64,000 nt of DNA, taken from contig CAVPMA010000013.1 in the NCBI GenBank assembly GCA_963706315.1, forward strand, positions 1 through 64,000, written 5' to 3'. This document shows, piece by piece, positions 16,701 through 24,737 of the stretch. Position 1 is the stretch's first letter; each line of letters starts with the position of its first letter. The DNA comes from CALMEC01 sp963706315. Lineage in GTDB: Bacteria > Actinomycetota > Thermoleophilia > Miltoncostaeales > Miltoncostaeaceae. The notes beneath the pieces are model-generated. The model was not told the origin of the DNA. It saw only the letters and a program-made list of their open reading frames with translations, and did no database searches. The translations under genes were made by a program, and so were the position numbers.

Positions 16701-17498
16701 TCAGTTCATGCGTCGGCGCAGCTCGGCGATCGCGCCGAGCTGCTCGTCGATCCGCGCGCGGACGGCATTCGGGGGTTCCCCGGCCAGGGAGTCGAGGGCC
16801 GACCGCTCCGCCTCGTCGTAGCGGCCGAGGCCGATGAGCAAGGCCCGGCGCTCGGTCCCGACGCCGAGGTCGTCCGGCGCGACGATCGCCTCCAGCTCAA
16901 CGGTCCAGAGCGCGTCGGCGAGGCGCCGGCGGCGCAGGTAGGACCCGCGCAGGTTCAGGAGCATGCGCCGCAGGACCGGGACGAGGCCGACCGGCTCGAG
17001 GTGGTGGCTCGCCAGCTCGCCGCCTCCGGCCGACCGCACGATTGCGCGCAACCGGCCCTCGTCGAGCTCGGCCCATCCGTCGAATGGGTCGAGAAACCTG
17101 GGCGCGCCGCCCGAGCGGTCGGCGACCACGAAGTGCCCCGGCAGCCCGATGCCCTCGATCGGCACGCCGACGCGCCGGGCGACGCCCATGGTGAGCGCCG
17201 AGAGGAGGATCGGGAGGCCGCGCCGGCGTTCGAGCACGGTGTGCAGGAACGAGTTGCGCGGATCGTCGTATGCGTCCCGGTCGCCGGTGAACCCCGCTTC
17301 CCGGAGCACCGCGACGATCGCGCCGCACGTCGCGCCCCGCCGGGCGGCGGCGGCGGCCAGCCCGTCGACCCGTTCGATGGTGCCGGCGAGGTCGAGGCCT
17401 GGCTCCGCCTCCGACGCGATCAGCAGGTTCGCCTCGACGATATCCGGATCCGGCTCGGCGAGCAGCGCGGCCAGCCGGCGGCGCGTGGTGTCGCTCAG
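16701..17498 (-). CDS. SirB1-family transglutaminase-like protein, probable CTG start
   Basis: The protein contains the SirB1 core: GFTGDRDAYDDPRNSFLHTV, RRRGLPILLSALTMGVARRVG and IEGIGLPGHFVV, then a TPR-like tail. The conserved N-terminal part (LLIASEAEPGLDL and on) lies upstream of the first GTG at 17309, in a frame without ATG, GTG or TTG. CTG at 17498-17496 overlaps the SDR stop as CTGA and gives 265 aa. The family is a degenerate transglutaminase-like group without proven catalysis. It is probably cotranscribed after the SDR gene. Confidence 0.75.
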   Translation of the reverse strand: MSDTTRRRLAALLAEPDPDIVEANLLIASEAEPGLDLAGTIERVDGLAAAAARRGATCGAIVAVLREAGFTGDRDAYDDPRNSFLHTVLERRRGLPILLSALTMGVARRVGVPIEGIGLPGHFVVADRSGGAPRFLDPFDGWAELDEGRLRAIVRSAGGGELASHHLEPVGLVPVLRRMLLNLRGSYLRRRRLADALWTVELEAIVAPDDLGVGTERRALLIGLGRYDEAERSALDSLAGEPPNAVRARIDEQLGAIAELRRRMN

Positions 17499-18241
17499 GC
17501 GATCACGTGGCCTTCGCCGCCGTCGACCAGGATCGACGCCCCGGTGACGTAGGAGGCGCGTTCACTGGCGAGGAACGCGATGACGCTCCCCAGCTCGTCC
17601 GGACGCCCGATGCGGCCCATCGGCGATGCCGCTCCCCGGGCGACGACCGCCTCGTCCGAGCCGTGGATCTCGCGCAGTCGCTCGGTGTGGAAGGCGCCGG
17701 GCATCACGTTGTTGATGAGCACGCCCTCCGCCGCGACCTCCCTGGCGAGGGTTCGCACGACGCCGGCGACGCCGGCGCGCGTGGCGTTGCTCAGGGCAAG
17801 CCCGTCGATCGCCTCCCGCACGCTGCGGCTCGTGATCGTGACGATTCGGCCCCAGCCGCGTTCCCGCATGCCCGGCAGGGCGGCGCGGATGAGCCGCACG
17901 GTTCCCATGAGCGACTGTTCGATCGCGACATGCCAATCGGCGTCCGAGACGTCGACGAACCGCCCGGTCGGGGGTCCACCCGCGTTCGCCACGAGGATCT
18001 CGACGGGTCCGAGCTCGCGCTCGGTCGCGGCGACCGCGGCGGCGGGTCCGGCGTGATCGGACATGTCGGCGACCACCGGGTGCGCTCCGATCCTCGACGC
18101 CGCGGCCGTGAGCCGGTCGCCGTCCCGGGCGCTGATCGCCACCCGGCAACCCTCGGCCGCGAGCGCCTCGGCGGCGGCGAACCCGAGCCCCCGGCTCGCG
18201 CCGGTCACGAGCGCCACGCGCCCTGCGATGCCGAGGTCCAT
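17495..18241 (-). CDS. SDR-family oxidoreductase
   Basis: This 248-aa short-chain dehydrogenase has the cofactor motif VTGASRGLGFAAAEAL, NAGGPP (NAG), a catalytic-type serine in ITSRSVREAID, and the C-terminal MGRIGRPDELGSVIAFLASE and SILVDGGEG. The usual YxxxK is altered (LSNATRAGV at that site), so the tyrosine appears to be missing, as in some 3-oxoacyl-ACP-reductase-like relatives. Activity is therefore uncertain. A TAGTCT element lies 6 nt before its ATG. Confidence 0.85.
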   Translation of the reverse strand: MDLGIAGRVALVTGASRGLGFAAAEALAAEGCRVAISARDGDRLTAAASRIGAHPVVADMSDHAGPAAAVAATERELGPVEILVANAGGPPTGRFVDVSDADWHVAIEQSLMGTVRLIRAALPGMRERGWGRIVTITSRSVREAIDGLALSNATRAGVAGVVRTLAREVAAEGVLINNVMPGAFHTERLREIHGSDEAVVARGAASPMGRIGRPDELGSVIAFLASERASYVTGASILVDGGEGHVIA

Positions 18242-18247
18242 CGTCCG

Positions 18248-18253
18248 AGACTA
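18248..18253 (-). promoter_or_regulatory. Candidate -10 (TAGTCT), leaderless SDR gene
   Basis: TAGTCT followed by 6 nt and then the ATG at 18241. It pairs with an opposing -10 at 18280. Confidence 0.45.
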
Positions 18254-18279
18254 TCGTTCGGCCGGCCGGGGCGGACTGC

Positions 18280-18285
18280 TATCGT
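18280..18285 (+). promoter_or_regulatory. Candidate -10 (TATCGT), leaderless small membrane gene
   Basis: TATCGT lies 6 nt before the ATG at 18292. A weak -35 (TTCGGC, 18257-18262) is 17 nt upstream. Confidence 0.45.
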
Positions 18286-18291
18286 CGCCGC

Positions 18292-18576
18292 ATGGCACCA
18301 CGGGGTCGAAGCAGCAGCAAGAAGAAGAGCGGGCGGCGGCGCAACTACGAGCCCACCGTCGAGCTCACCGGTATCCGCAAGCTCTTCCCTACCGGGTGGG
18401 CCAACTGGTTGGGATTCTGCCTGTTCGGACTCCTGTCCATCGCGCTGCTCGCCGAGTTCTTCGTGGCGCTCGGGCGCACCGGCCACACGGACTGGATCCC
18501 CGCCATCATCCTTTCGTTCGCCTTCGCGTGGATCGCGGTCCTGTTCGCGATCACGCGCTGGAAGGACTACATCTAA
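18292..18576 (+). CDS. Small two-helix membrane protein, unknown
   Basis: This 94-aa protein has a basic N-terminus (RSSSKKKSGRRR), then two hydrophobic helices at about residues 43-63 and 69-86 and a short WKDYI tail. It is not recognised. It has its own promoter opposite the SDR gene. The basic stretch suggests a cytoplasmic N-terminus. Confidence 0.7.
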   Translation: MAPRGRSSSKKKSGRRRNYEPTVELTGIRKLFPTGWANWLGFCLFGLLSIALLAEFFVALGRTGHTDWIPAIILSFAFAWIAVLFAITRWKDYI

Positions 18577-18844
18577 GTCCCAACCCGGCGAGAGCGGCCC
18601 GCTAACCCGCTCACTGCCTGTAAAAGCGCGTTTTCACTCGGTGTCGGCTCGGAGCATCGAGCGGCACCCAGTGGCATATTCGGGGCGTCTTACCACTCGT
18701 CTTGCCACTCGTCTCGGGCCGTCCGGGATGGTGGCTAGCCTCGGCTCAATGAATGACCTCGAATCGACGGGTTATGGCTAGTCGATGCTCTCGGAGCCGC
18801 CACCGCCGGCTGGCACCAAGCATGAGGACGCACGGGGTGACGGC
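18577..18844. other. Intergenic stretch without a clear gene
   Basis: No convincing coding sequence is seen. It includes two copies of CCACTCGTCT (18693-18702 and 18705-18714) and an A4-GCGCG-T4 motif near 18623. The base composition is less GC-rich than in the flanks. Confidence 0.4.
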
Positions 18845-19024
18845 ATGATGTTGGAGTTGAAAGTCATCGCCGTGTGCCTGGTCGTCCTCGCCGTCGCGAT
18901 GCTCTACGCGATCGGGGAATACCTCTGGCGGGAGAGGCGGCGGGCGAGTGCGTGGACCCCCAACGAACGGCACCACCCGGCGTCGGATTCGACGAGACCC
19001 CCCTCGATGCGGGACCGCGAATAG
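18845..19024 (+). CDS. Possible 59-aa single-helix membrane peptide
   Basis: From the double ATG at 18845/18848 the frame encodes one hydrophobic helix (VIAVCLVVLAVAMLYAIGEYLW) followed by a basic RERRRAS and a polar tail. The layout of a small membrane protein is plausible and GGGGTGA lies before the start. No family is recognised, and a chance frame cannot be excluded. Confidence 0.4.
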   Translation: MMLELKVIAVCLVVLAVAMLYAIGEYLWRERRRASAWTPNERHHPASDSTRPPSMRDRE

Positions 19025-19270
19025 CTGAATCAAAGCGGTCTTCCGTTCGCCGCACTTCTCGCATCATCCCGTGTTATCCCGGTGGGAATTGCAGACAGGC
19101 TGCGCGATAGGGAAGCCGGCGTCGTCCGTTCGAGCCGCCACCCTCGCAGCTTCGATGAACGGAACACTTGCTTGGTCCGGTGGAGTCCGATGAAAGGGCT
19201 CGCACCAAAGAATCCGGGGTAGCCGCGTTCTGCAACGCCGGTTGCGCTGCGAGCCGCTAGCGTGATCTTG

Positions 19271-19292
19271 GCCCGCCGCCGGTGCGGCGGGC
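19271..19292. repeat. GC-rich hairpin, 9-bp stem and CGGT loop
   Basis: GCCCGCCGC (19271-19279) and GCGGCGGGC (19284-19292) pair perfectly around a 4-nt loop. No T-tract follows, so it may be a structural element or a weak terminator. Confidence 0.5.
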
Positions 19293-19304
19293 GGCAGCTA
19301 GACA

Positions 19305-19347
19305 GACGGGCGTCAGGCAGGGGGCGAACATCTGGCTGACGCCCGTC
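19305..19347. repeat. 12-bp perfect inverted repeat, 19-nt loop
   Basis: GACGGGCGTCAG (19305-19316) and CTGACGCCCGTC (19336-19347) are exact inverted copies. It lies 12 nt after another hairpin; together they could be part of a structured RNA or an element end. Confidence 0.55.
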
Positions 19348-19744
19348 CACCCGTGTCCCCGACACATCCGGCACTGCACGACGATCTCCGCTCCGGCGAG
19401 GCGGCCACGAGAATCCCGCCTCGCCTCGCATTTTCGCTGTTCTCGCTTGGTGTGGCCGGTCCCTCGTCCTCGCTCGCGTGCTGGGAAGACGGGACCATGG
19501 CGTTTTGAGCCCCGTTCGGGGATGACTCCACCGAGTTCCGAGCCATCATCACGGGACGCATGGCGGCCGAGGGGTGCGTTGCGAAGGATGAGATCTGTCC
19601 AGCCCTGATCCTTGCTTCGTCGCGACCCGCCCAACTCCCATTCCAACTAGAGAGTCAAGAGACACAACACGGCCGGCGGGATGAATCCATGCCACCACTC
19701 CCACCGATCAACGACCGCCGTGTGAATGACCACCCTCCCCCGGC

Positions 19745-19790
19745 CGAGGCGACGGAGAGGCCCGTAACGAGGCGACGGAGAGGCCCGTAA
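19745..19790. repeat. Exact 23-bp tandem duplication
   Basis: The 23-nt unit at 19745-19767 is repeated exactly and directly at 19768-19790, 3 nt from the M19 dipeptidase stop codon. It looks like a recent slippage or insertion footprint. Confidence 0.9.
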
Positions 19791-19793
19791 GGA

Positions 19794-20819
19794 TCAGATT
19801 CCGTTGAAAGACCACGGCAAGGCCCTCCGCAGGAGCCTGATCCAGTTGCCGCCGAGCACGCCGTCCCGCGCGCGCTCGGGCACGACGTCGCCGATCAGCG
19901 CGAGGTCGGCGACGGTGTCGAGCTCGGACGGGGACTCCTCGAGCCCGAGGCCGCCGTCCAGGTCGGAGCCGACCGCGACGCTCTCCCATCCGGCCAGGGT
20001 CGCGACATGCCAGGCGTGGGCACGGACCTGCCGGTCGACGGTGACGGCGACCGACCGGTCGTCGCGCCATGCGGCGTCGAGAAACGCGTTGAACAGCACC
20101 AACCCGATGACGCCGTCCTCGGCGCCGATCGCGCGGATCATCTCGTCGGAGAGCTGACGATCTCCCGGCACGAGCGCGCGCGGGTTGGAGTGCGAGGCGA
20201 TCACGGCGTGGGCGCCCACGTCGAGAGCCTCCCAGAACGCCTGCTCCGCCAGATGCGACGTGTCGAGGATCACGCCGCGGGCCCGCATGGCCGCGGCCAG
20301 CTCACGGCCCTCGGCGGTGAGACCTCCCGGCGCGCCCGATCCGCCCGAGTACCGGGTGCGCCCCCACGCCGGGCCGACGATTCGTACCCCGCGCTCCCAC
20401 CAGCCGTCGAGGTCGCCGACCGCGACGATCGGATCGGCGCCCTCCATCAGGATCACAATCCCCACCGGCCGGTCCGCCGTCCAGGTCGCGAGGTGGTCCT
20501 CGAGGTCGAAGCGCGTGCGGATGATCCGGATCCGCCCGTCGCCCTCCCACCGTTCGTAGAGCTCGAGCTGGTCGAGCGCTTGGCGTTCCGCCTCCCGGGG
20601 GGTCGTGTACCCCTGGTCCGAGTATCCGGCACCCGCCGGCTCGGCGAAGAGGGTGGCGAAGACGAGCCCGACCCCGCCGCGCGCGAGGTCGGGCAGGCCG
20701 ACCATCGCCTGCATGTCGCTCCGGCGCTCGATCGCCCTGATCCGCCACGCGGGCAGCGTGCAGTCACGGCCGTCGACTACGACGTTGACCGCGATGTCGA
20801 GGTGGCCGTCGACGATCAC
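19794..20819 (-). CDS. Membrane dipeptidase family (peptidase M19)
   Basis: This 341-aa metallopeptidase carries the M19 metal-site series: VDGHLDIAVN (HxD), ILMEGADP (glutamate), ILDTSHLAEQAFW, AHAVIASHSNPRAL (His and Asn), and VAVGSDLDGG. The family hydrolyses dipeptides, including D-amino-acid ones, and is common in actinobacteria without an N-terminal anchor, as here. GTG at 20819 is the start. It lies 22 nt after the SufR-like gene on the same strand, so it may share that promoter. Confidence 0.88.
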   Translation of the reverse strand: MIVDGHLDIAVNVVVDGRDCTLPAWRIRAIERRSDMQAMVGLPDLARGGVGLVFATLFAEPAGAGYSDQGYTTPREAERQALDQLELYERWEGDGRIRIIRTRFDLEDHLATWTADRPVGIVILMEGADPIVAVGDLDGWWERGVRIVGPAWGRTRYSGGSGAPGGLTAEGRELAAAMRARGVILDTSHLAEQAFWEALDVGAHAVIASHSNPRALVPGDRQLSDEMIRAIGAEDGVIGLVLFNAFLDAAWRDDRSVAVTVDRQVRAHAWHVATLAGWESVAVGSDLDGGLGLEESPSELDTVADLALIGDVVPERARDGVLGGNWIRLLRRALPWSFNGI

Positions 20820-20841
20820 GCGAGCCGGCCGCTCCGCACGG

Positions 20842-21558
20842 TCAGCCCTTCGTGGTCACGACCTCGGCAACGCAGGCCTCGTCGCCCTCCGCCCGCGCCT
20901 TCGTCTCGCCGATCGTCGCGCCGGGCGCGTACACCGACAGGATGCCCCTCCAGATCGACCGGTCGAGGCCGCAGACGCGCGCCGGATCGTGGAACGCCAT
21001 CTCCTCGAACGGGCATGAGCAGGCCTTGATCGACGCGGGCCCGTCGCTAGTCGCCGCGAACCCGAACCGCGTGAGCAGGCGCACGACCTCCGCGATGGCC
21101 TGCGTCGGCGTGAACGGCGACTCCCCGGCCCCGGATTGCTCGGCCGCGAGCGAGCGGCCGAACTCGAATCCGACGCGCTCGAGCTGCTCCGCGGGCGACG
21201 CTCCCGGCTCGCTCATGGCGCGAAGCAGCAGCTCGGCGAGCAAGTCGTAATGGCGCTCGGGCAGCGCGACGGCGGCCTCGGTCTCGGCGAGGCTGTACAG
21301 CTTGGGCGGGCGGCCCGCGCCGGGTCCGCCGCGCTCACGGCGCCGGAACTCGGCCTGCAGGAACCCCTGCTCGACCAGCTTGTCGAGGTGAAAGCCGGCG
21401 AGGCGCCGGTCGATCCCGACCGCCTCGGCAACGTCGTCCTTGGACTGCGGGGCGGCGGCCTCCCGCACGACGAAGAAGACGCGTCGGCGTGTCGGATCGC
21501 CGAGCGCGCTCGCGAGCCGCTCGATCTCCTGCTCTGTCTGGGGCGTTCGGAGGGTCAA
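20842..21558 (-). CDS. sufR: SufR-type Fe-S-dependent repressor
   Basis: This 238-aa transcription factor has a winged-helix DNA-binding domain (residues ~8-75) and a C-terminal domain with four cysteines (C180, C182, C196, C229; motif CSCPF) that could bind an Fe-S cluster. It is divergent from sufB, the usual arrangement for SufR/Rv1460-type repressors that sense cluster supply and control the suf operon. The start is TTG 21558; no ATG or GTG occurs in frame before the sufB promoter. The call rests on context, domain layout and cysteines. Confidence 0.8.
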   Translation of the reverse strand: MTLRTPQTEQEIERLASALGDPTRRRVFFVVREAAAPQSKDDVAEAVGIDRRLAGFHLDKLVEQGFLQAEFRRRERGGPGAGRPPKLYSLAETEAAVALPERHYDLLAELLLRAMSEPGASPAEQLERVGFEFGRSLAAEQSGAGESPFTPTQAIAEVVRLLTRFGFAATSDGPASIKACSCPFEEMAFHDPARVCGLDRSIWRGILSVYAPGATIGETKARAEGDEACVAEVVTTKG

Positions 21559-21614
21559 AGCGTCCCCGGGAAGTTCGTCACGAACATTACACCCGTCCTG
21601 TCGGGCGGCAGCAC

Positions 21615-21660
21615 TTGTGAGACGGGCTGCCGCCCATTACGGTAACGTAGATACCCGTTA
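21615..21660 (+). promoter_or_regulatory. sufB promoter with inverted-repeat operator candidate
   Basis: A -35-like TTGTGA (21615-21620), a 17-nt spacer and -10-like TACGGT (21638-21643) precede sufB. Over the expected transcription start lies an inverted repeat TAACG (21643-21647) and CGTTA (21656-21660) with an 8-nt centre, a plausible SufR operator. AGGAGG (21681-21686) is the ribosome site. Confidence 0.45.
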
Positions 21661-21690
21661 GAAGTACGACACCAGCCTCCAGGAGGACCC

Positions 21691-23100
21691 GTGTCCACCA
21701 CCACACCGCCCGAGCTCGAAGGATTCGACCAGTACAAGTTCGGCTGGCACGACCCGAGCAACTCCGTCTTCGAGCCGAAGAAGGGGCTCGGCGCCGACGT
21801 CGTGCGCGAGATCTCCGATCTCAAGGGCGAGCCCGAGTGGATGACGAAGTTCCGCCTGCGCTCGCTCGAGATCTTCGACCGCAAGCCAATGCCCGACTGG
21901 GGCGGCGACCTCGACGGGATCGACTTCCAGGACATCTACTACTACATCCGCGCCAGCGAGAAGCAGGGGCGGACGTGGGAGGAAGTGCCGGACGACATCA
22001 AGAACACGTTCGACCGGCTCGGGATCCCCGAGGCCGAGCGGAAGTTCCTGTCCGGTGTGTCCGCCCAGTACGAGAGCGAGGTCGTCTACCACTCGATCCG
22101 CGAGGACCTCGAGGCCCAGGGCGTGATCTTCTGCGACACCGACACCGCCCTTCGCGAGCACCCCGAGATCTTCGGTGAGCACTGGGCGACGGTCATCCCG
22201 CCCGGCGACAACAAGTTCTCGGCGCTCAACAGCGCCGTGTGGTCAGGCGGGTCGTTCATCTGGGTGCCGCCGGGCGTCCGGGTCGAGGTCCCGCTGCAGG
22301 CGTACTTCCGGATCAACCAGGAGAACATGGGGCAGTTCGAGCGGACGCTCATCATCTGTGAGGAGGACTCGTTCGTGCACTACGTCGAAGGCTGCACGGC
22401 GCCGGTGTACTCCAGCGACTCGCTGCACTCCGCGGTCGTGGAGATCATCGTGAAGAAGGGCGCGCGCTGCCGCTACACGACGATCCAGAACTGGTCGACG
22501 AACGTCTACAACCTGGTCACCAAGCGCGCGGTGTGCCACGAGAACGCCACGATGGAGTGGGTCGACGGCAACCTCGGCTCGCGCCTCACGATGAAGTACC
22601 CGGCGGTGTGGATGCTCGGACGTGGCGCCCGCGGCGAGGTGCTGTCGGTGGCGTTCGCCAGCGAGAACATGCACCAGGACGCCGGCGCGAAGATGGTCCA
22701 CGTCGCACCCGACACCTCGTCGACGATCGTCTCCAAGTCGGTCTCGAAGGGCGGCGGGCGCACCAGCTACCGCGGCCTCGTTCGGGTGGAGCCTGGCGCC
22801 AAGCGCGTCAAAGCATCGGTGGTCTGCGACGCGCTGCTGCTCGACGAGGACAGCCGCTCCGACACGTACCCGTACATGGACATCCAGGAGGAGGACTGCT
22901 CCATCGGCCACGAGGCGACCGTCTCGAAGGTCGCGGACGACCAGATCTTCTACCTCATGAGCCGCGGCCTCTCGGAGGAAGCGGCCATGGCGATGATCGT
23001 GCGCGGGTTCATCGAGCCGATCGCGAAGGAGCTGCCGATGGAGTACGCGGTCGAGCTGAACCGCCTCATCGAGCTGCAGATGGAGGGGTCGATTGGCTAG
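21691..23100 (+). CDS. sufB: SufB, Fe-S cluster assembly scaffold
   Basis: This 469-aa protein is the SufB subunit of the SufBCD scaffold, which assembles Fe-S clusters in the cytoplasm. Characteristic stretches are FDQYKFGWHDPSN, YYYIRASEKQGRTWEEVP, YEGSVVYHSI-like text near residue 130, FIWVPPGVRVEVPLQAYFRI, HYVEGCTAPVYSSDSLHSAV with a conserved cysteine, and GHEATVSKVADDQIFYLMSRG. The start is GTG with a strong AGGAGG. The length is normal. It leads the operon sufB-sufD-Rieske-sufC-sufS. Confidence 0.97.
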   Translation: MSTTTPPELEGFDQYKFGWHDPSNSVFEPKKGLGADVVREISDLKGEPEWMTKFRLRSLEIFDRKPMPDWGGDLDGIDFQDIYYYIRASEKQGRTWEEVPDDIKNTFDRLGIPEAERKFLSGVSAQYESEVVYHSIREDLEAQGVIFCDTDTALREHPEIFGEHWATVIPPGDNKFSALNSAVWSGGSFIWVPPGVRVEVPLQAYFRINQENMGQFERTLIICEEDSFVHYVEGCTAPVYSSDSLHSAVVEIIVKKGARCRYTTIQNWSTNVYNLVTKRAVCHENATMEWVDGNLGSRLTMKYPAVWMLGRGARGEVLSVAFASENMHQDAGAKMVHVAPDTSSTIVSKSVSKGGGRTSYRGLVRVEPGAKRVKASVVCDALLLDEDSRSDTYPYMDIQEEDCSIGHEATVSKVADDQIFYLMSRGLSEEAAMAMIVRGFIEPIAKELPMEYAVELNRLIELQMEGSIG

Positions 23101-24334
23101 CGCTGCGTGGGCCGAGGAGGCCCGGGCGACCGCAGAGAAGACGTTCACCAGCCTTCCCGCCCTCACCGGGCAGGAGGAAGACTGGCGGTTCACGCCTCCG
23201 GTCGACCTCGCCCTCGAGGGACCGGAGCCGGACGCTGCGTCGACCCCGGTCGAGGCCGCGACGCCTGCCATCGCAATCGACAACCGCGGGGCGACGCTGG
23301 CCCTGCGCGACGGCCGCCCCGCGCCGGTCGCCACGGGCGCGCTGCCCGACGGGGTCATCGTCGCGGAGCTCGGCGGTGCCCTCGGGACGCACGAGGCCCT
23401 CGTGCGGCAGCGCCTCTACACGCTCGTCGGGTTCGACGACAAGCCCGGCGCGCTCAACGCGGCGCGGTGGGACGCGGGCCTTCTCGTCTACGTCCCCGCG
23501 GGCGTGCGGGTCGAGCTGCCCATCGAGGCCGTGACCTCGGCCACCGGCGCGAGCGGTCGCGTCTTCGGCCGCACGCTCGTGGTCGTCGAGGCGGGCGCGA
23601 AGGCGACCGTCATCGACCGCTACGTGTCGCCCGACCTGTCCGGAACGGTGCAGGCCTCCACGGTGACGGAGCTCTTCGTCGCCGAGGGCGCCGAGCTGGA
23701 GCACCTCTCCGTCATCGACTGGGGCGCCGGCGTGCGCCATCACGCGATCATCCGCGCGAGCGTCGGCAAGGACGCGAAGGTGCGATCGGTGGTGGTCACG
23801 CTCGGCGGCGACGTCGTACGCGTCGAGCCGACGCTGCGGTGCGTCGGCAGCGGCGCGGACGCGCGGGCGCTCGGCCTGTTCTTCGCTTCCGGTAGTCAGC
23901 ACTTCGAGCACCGCGTCATCGCGCGCCACGAGGCACCGAACGCGTACTCGAACCTGCTGTACAAGGGGGCGATCAAGGACCACGCCCACACGATCTTCTT
24001 CGGCAACCTCGTCGTGCCGCCCGGCGCCCCCGGGACGGACGCGTACCAGACGAACCGGAACCTCGTGCTCAACGAGGGCGCCCGCGCCGACACGATCCCG
24101 TTTCTCGAGATCGAGACCGCCGAGGTCAAGTGCTCCCACGCCGGCGCGGTGAGCCGCGTCGACGACGAGCACCTGTTCTACCTCGAGTCGCGCGGCGTGC
24201 CGCGGGACACCGCCAAGCAGCTCATCGTCGAGGGCTTCTGCCAGGAGGTGCTCGACGAGGTGGAGCTCGACGAGCTCCGCGGCGAGCTGAACGCGGCCAT
24301 CGAGCGCAAGGTGCGAGGGGGCGCTCGTGCCTGA
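23093..24334 (+). CDS. sufD: SufD, Fe-S cluster assembly scaffold partner
   Basis: This 413-aa protein pairs with SufB in the SufBCD complex. The C-terminal half is clearly SufD/SufB-like: HAHTIFFGNLVVPPGAPGTD, NLVLNEGARADTIPFLEIE, VKCSHAGAVSRVDDEHLFYL and SRGVPRDTAKQLIVEGF. TTG 23093 overlaps the sufB stop (TTGGCTAG). The N-terminal region diverges more, as usual for the family. Confidence 0.95.
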   Translation: MASAAWAEEARATAEKTFTSLPALTGQEEDWRFTPPVDLALEGPEPDAASTPVEAATPAIAIDNRGATLALRDGRPAPVATGALPDGVIVAELGGALGTHEALVRQRLYTLVGFDDKPGALNAARWDAGLLVYVPAGVRVELPIEAVTSATGASGRVFGRTLVVVEAGAKATVIDRYVSPDLSGTVQASTVTELFVAEGAELEHLSVIDWGAGVRHHAIIRASVGKDAKVRSVVVTLGGDVVRVEPTLRCVGSGADARALGLFFASGSQHFEHRVIARHEAPNAYSNLLYKGAIKDHAHTIFFGNLVVPPGAPGTDAYQTNRNLVLNEGARADTIPFLEIETAEVKCSHAGAVSRVDDEHLFYLESRGVPRDTAKQLIVEGFCQEVLDEVELDELRGELNAAIERKVRGGARA

Positions 24335-24352
24335 CCGGAGCGTTCGCGAACG

Positions 24353-24685
24353 GTGATCGACGTTGCCGCACTCGACGACATCGACCCCGGCAGCACCCTC
24401 CGCGTCGACGTGGAGGGGACGCCCATCTGCCTCGTCCGCCTGGACGAATCGGTGCACGCGATCCACGACACGTGCACTCACGCGCTCGAGAGCCTGTCGG
24501 GCGGCTACATCGACCGTGATCGCATCGAATGCCCCCGGCACGGCGCGTTCTTCTCGGTGGTGACGGGTGAGGCGGTCACACCACCCGCGACCCTGCCCCT
24601 GCCGACGTTCAGCGTCGAAGTCCGAAACGGGCGTGTCCTCGTCGACCCGAACCCGTCCCACCCGCATCCACTGATTCGTTCCTGA
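24353..24685 (+). CDS. Rieske-type [2Fe-2S] ferredoxin in the suf operon
   Basis: This 110-aa protein has the Rieske cluster motif: CTHALESL (Cys-x-His) and CPRHGAFFS (Cys-x-x-His). It resembles the non-heme-oxygenase ferredoxin subunit found between sufD and sufC in other actinobacteria. It probably donates electrons to cluster assembly or is a client; its role in the operon is not established. GTG at 24353 is the start. Confidence 0.9.
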   Translation: MIDVAALDDIDPGSTLRVDVEGTPICLVRLDESVHAIHDTCTHALESLSGGYIDRDRIECPRHGAFFSVVTGEAVTPPATLPLPTFSVEVRNGRVLVDPNPSHPHPLIRS

Positions 24686-24737
24686 CGACCTGATCCCGGT
24701 GGCCATCAGACCACCCGAACCGCACGGAGACATCACG

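Larger units (their letters stand above)
19025..19744. other. Gene-poor 0.7-kb stretch with hairpins
   Basis: No frame here shows convincing codon usage or a recognisable domain on either strand, and the GC content is lower than in the surroundings. It contains two inverted repeats (19271-19292 and 19305-19347) and ends at a 23-bp tandem duplication. It may be a decayed gene, a mobile-element scar or an unrecognised RNA. Confidence 0.5.

Noticed and set aside
19305..19347. The 12-bp inverted repeat as insertion-sequence ends
   Set aside because: The arms are only 19 nt apart and no transposase or target duplication lies around them.
19257..19646. A 129-codon reverse-strand frame in the gene-poor stretch
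   Set aside because: Composition is unlike neighbouring genes, no domain is visible and hairpins overlap it.
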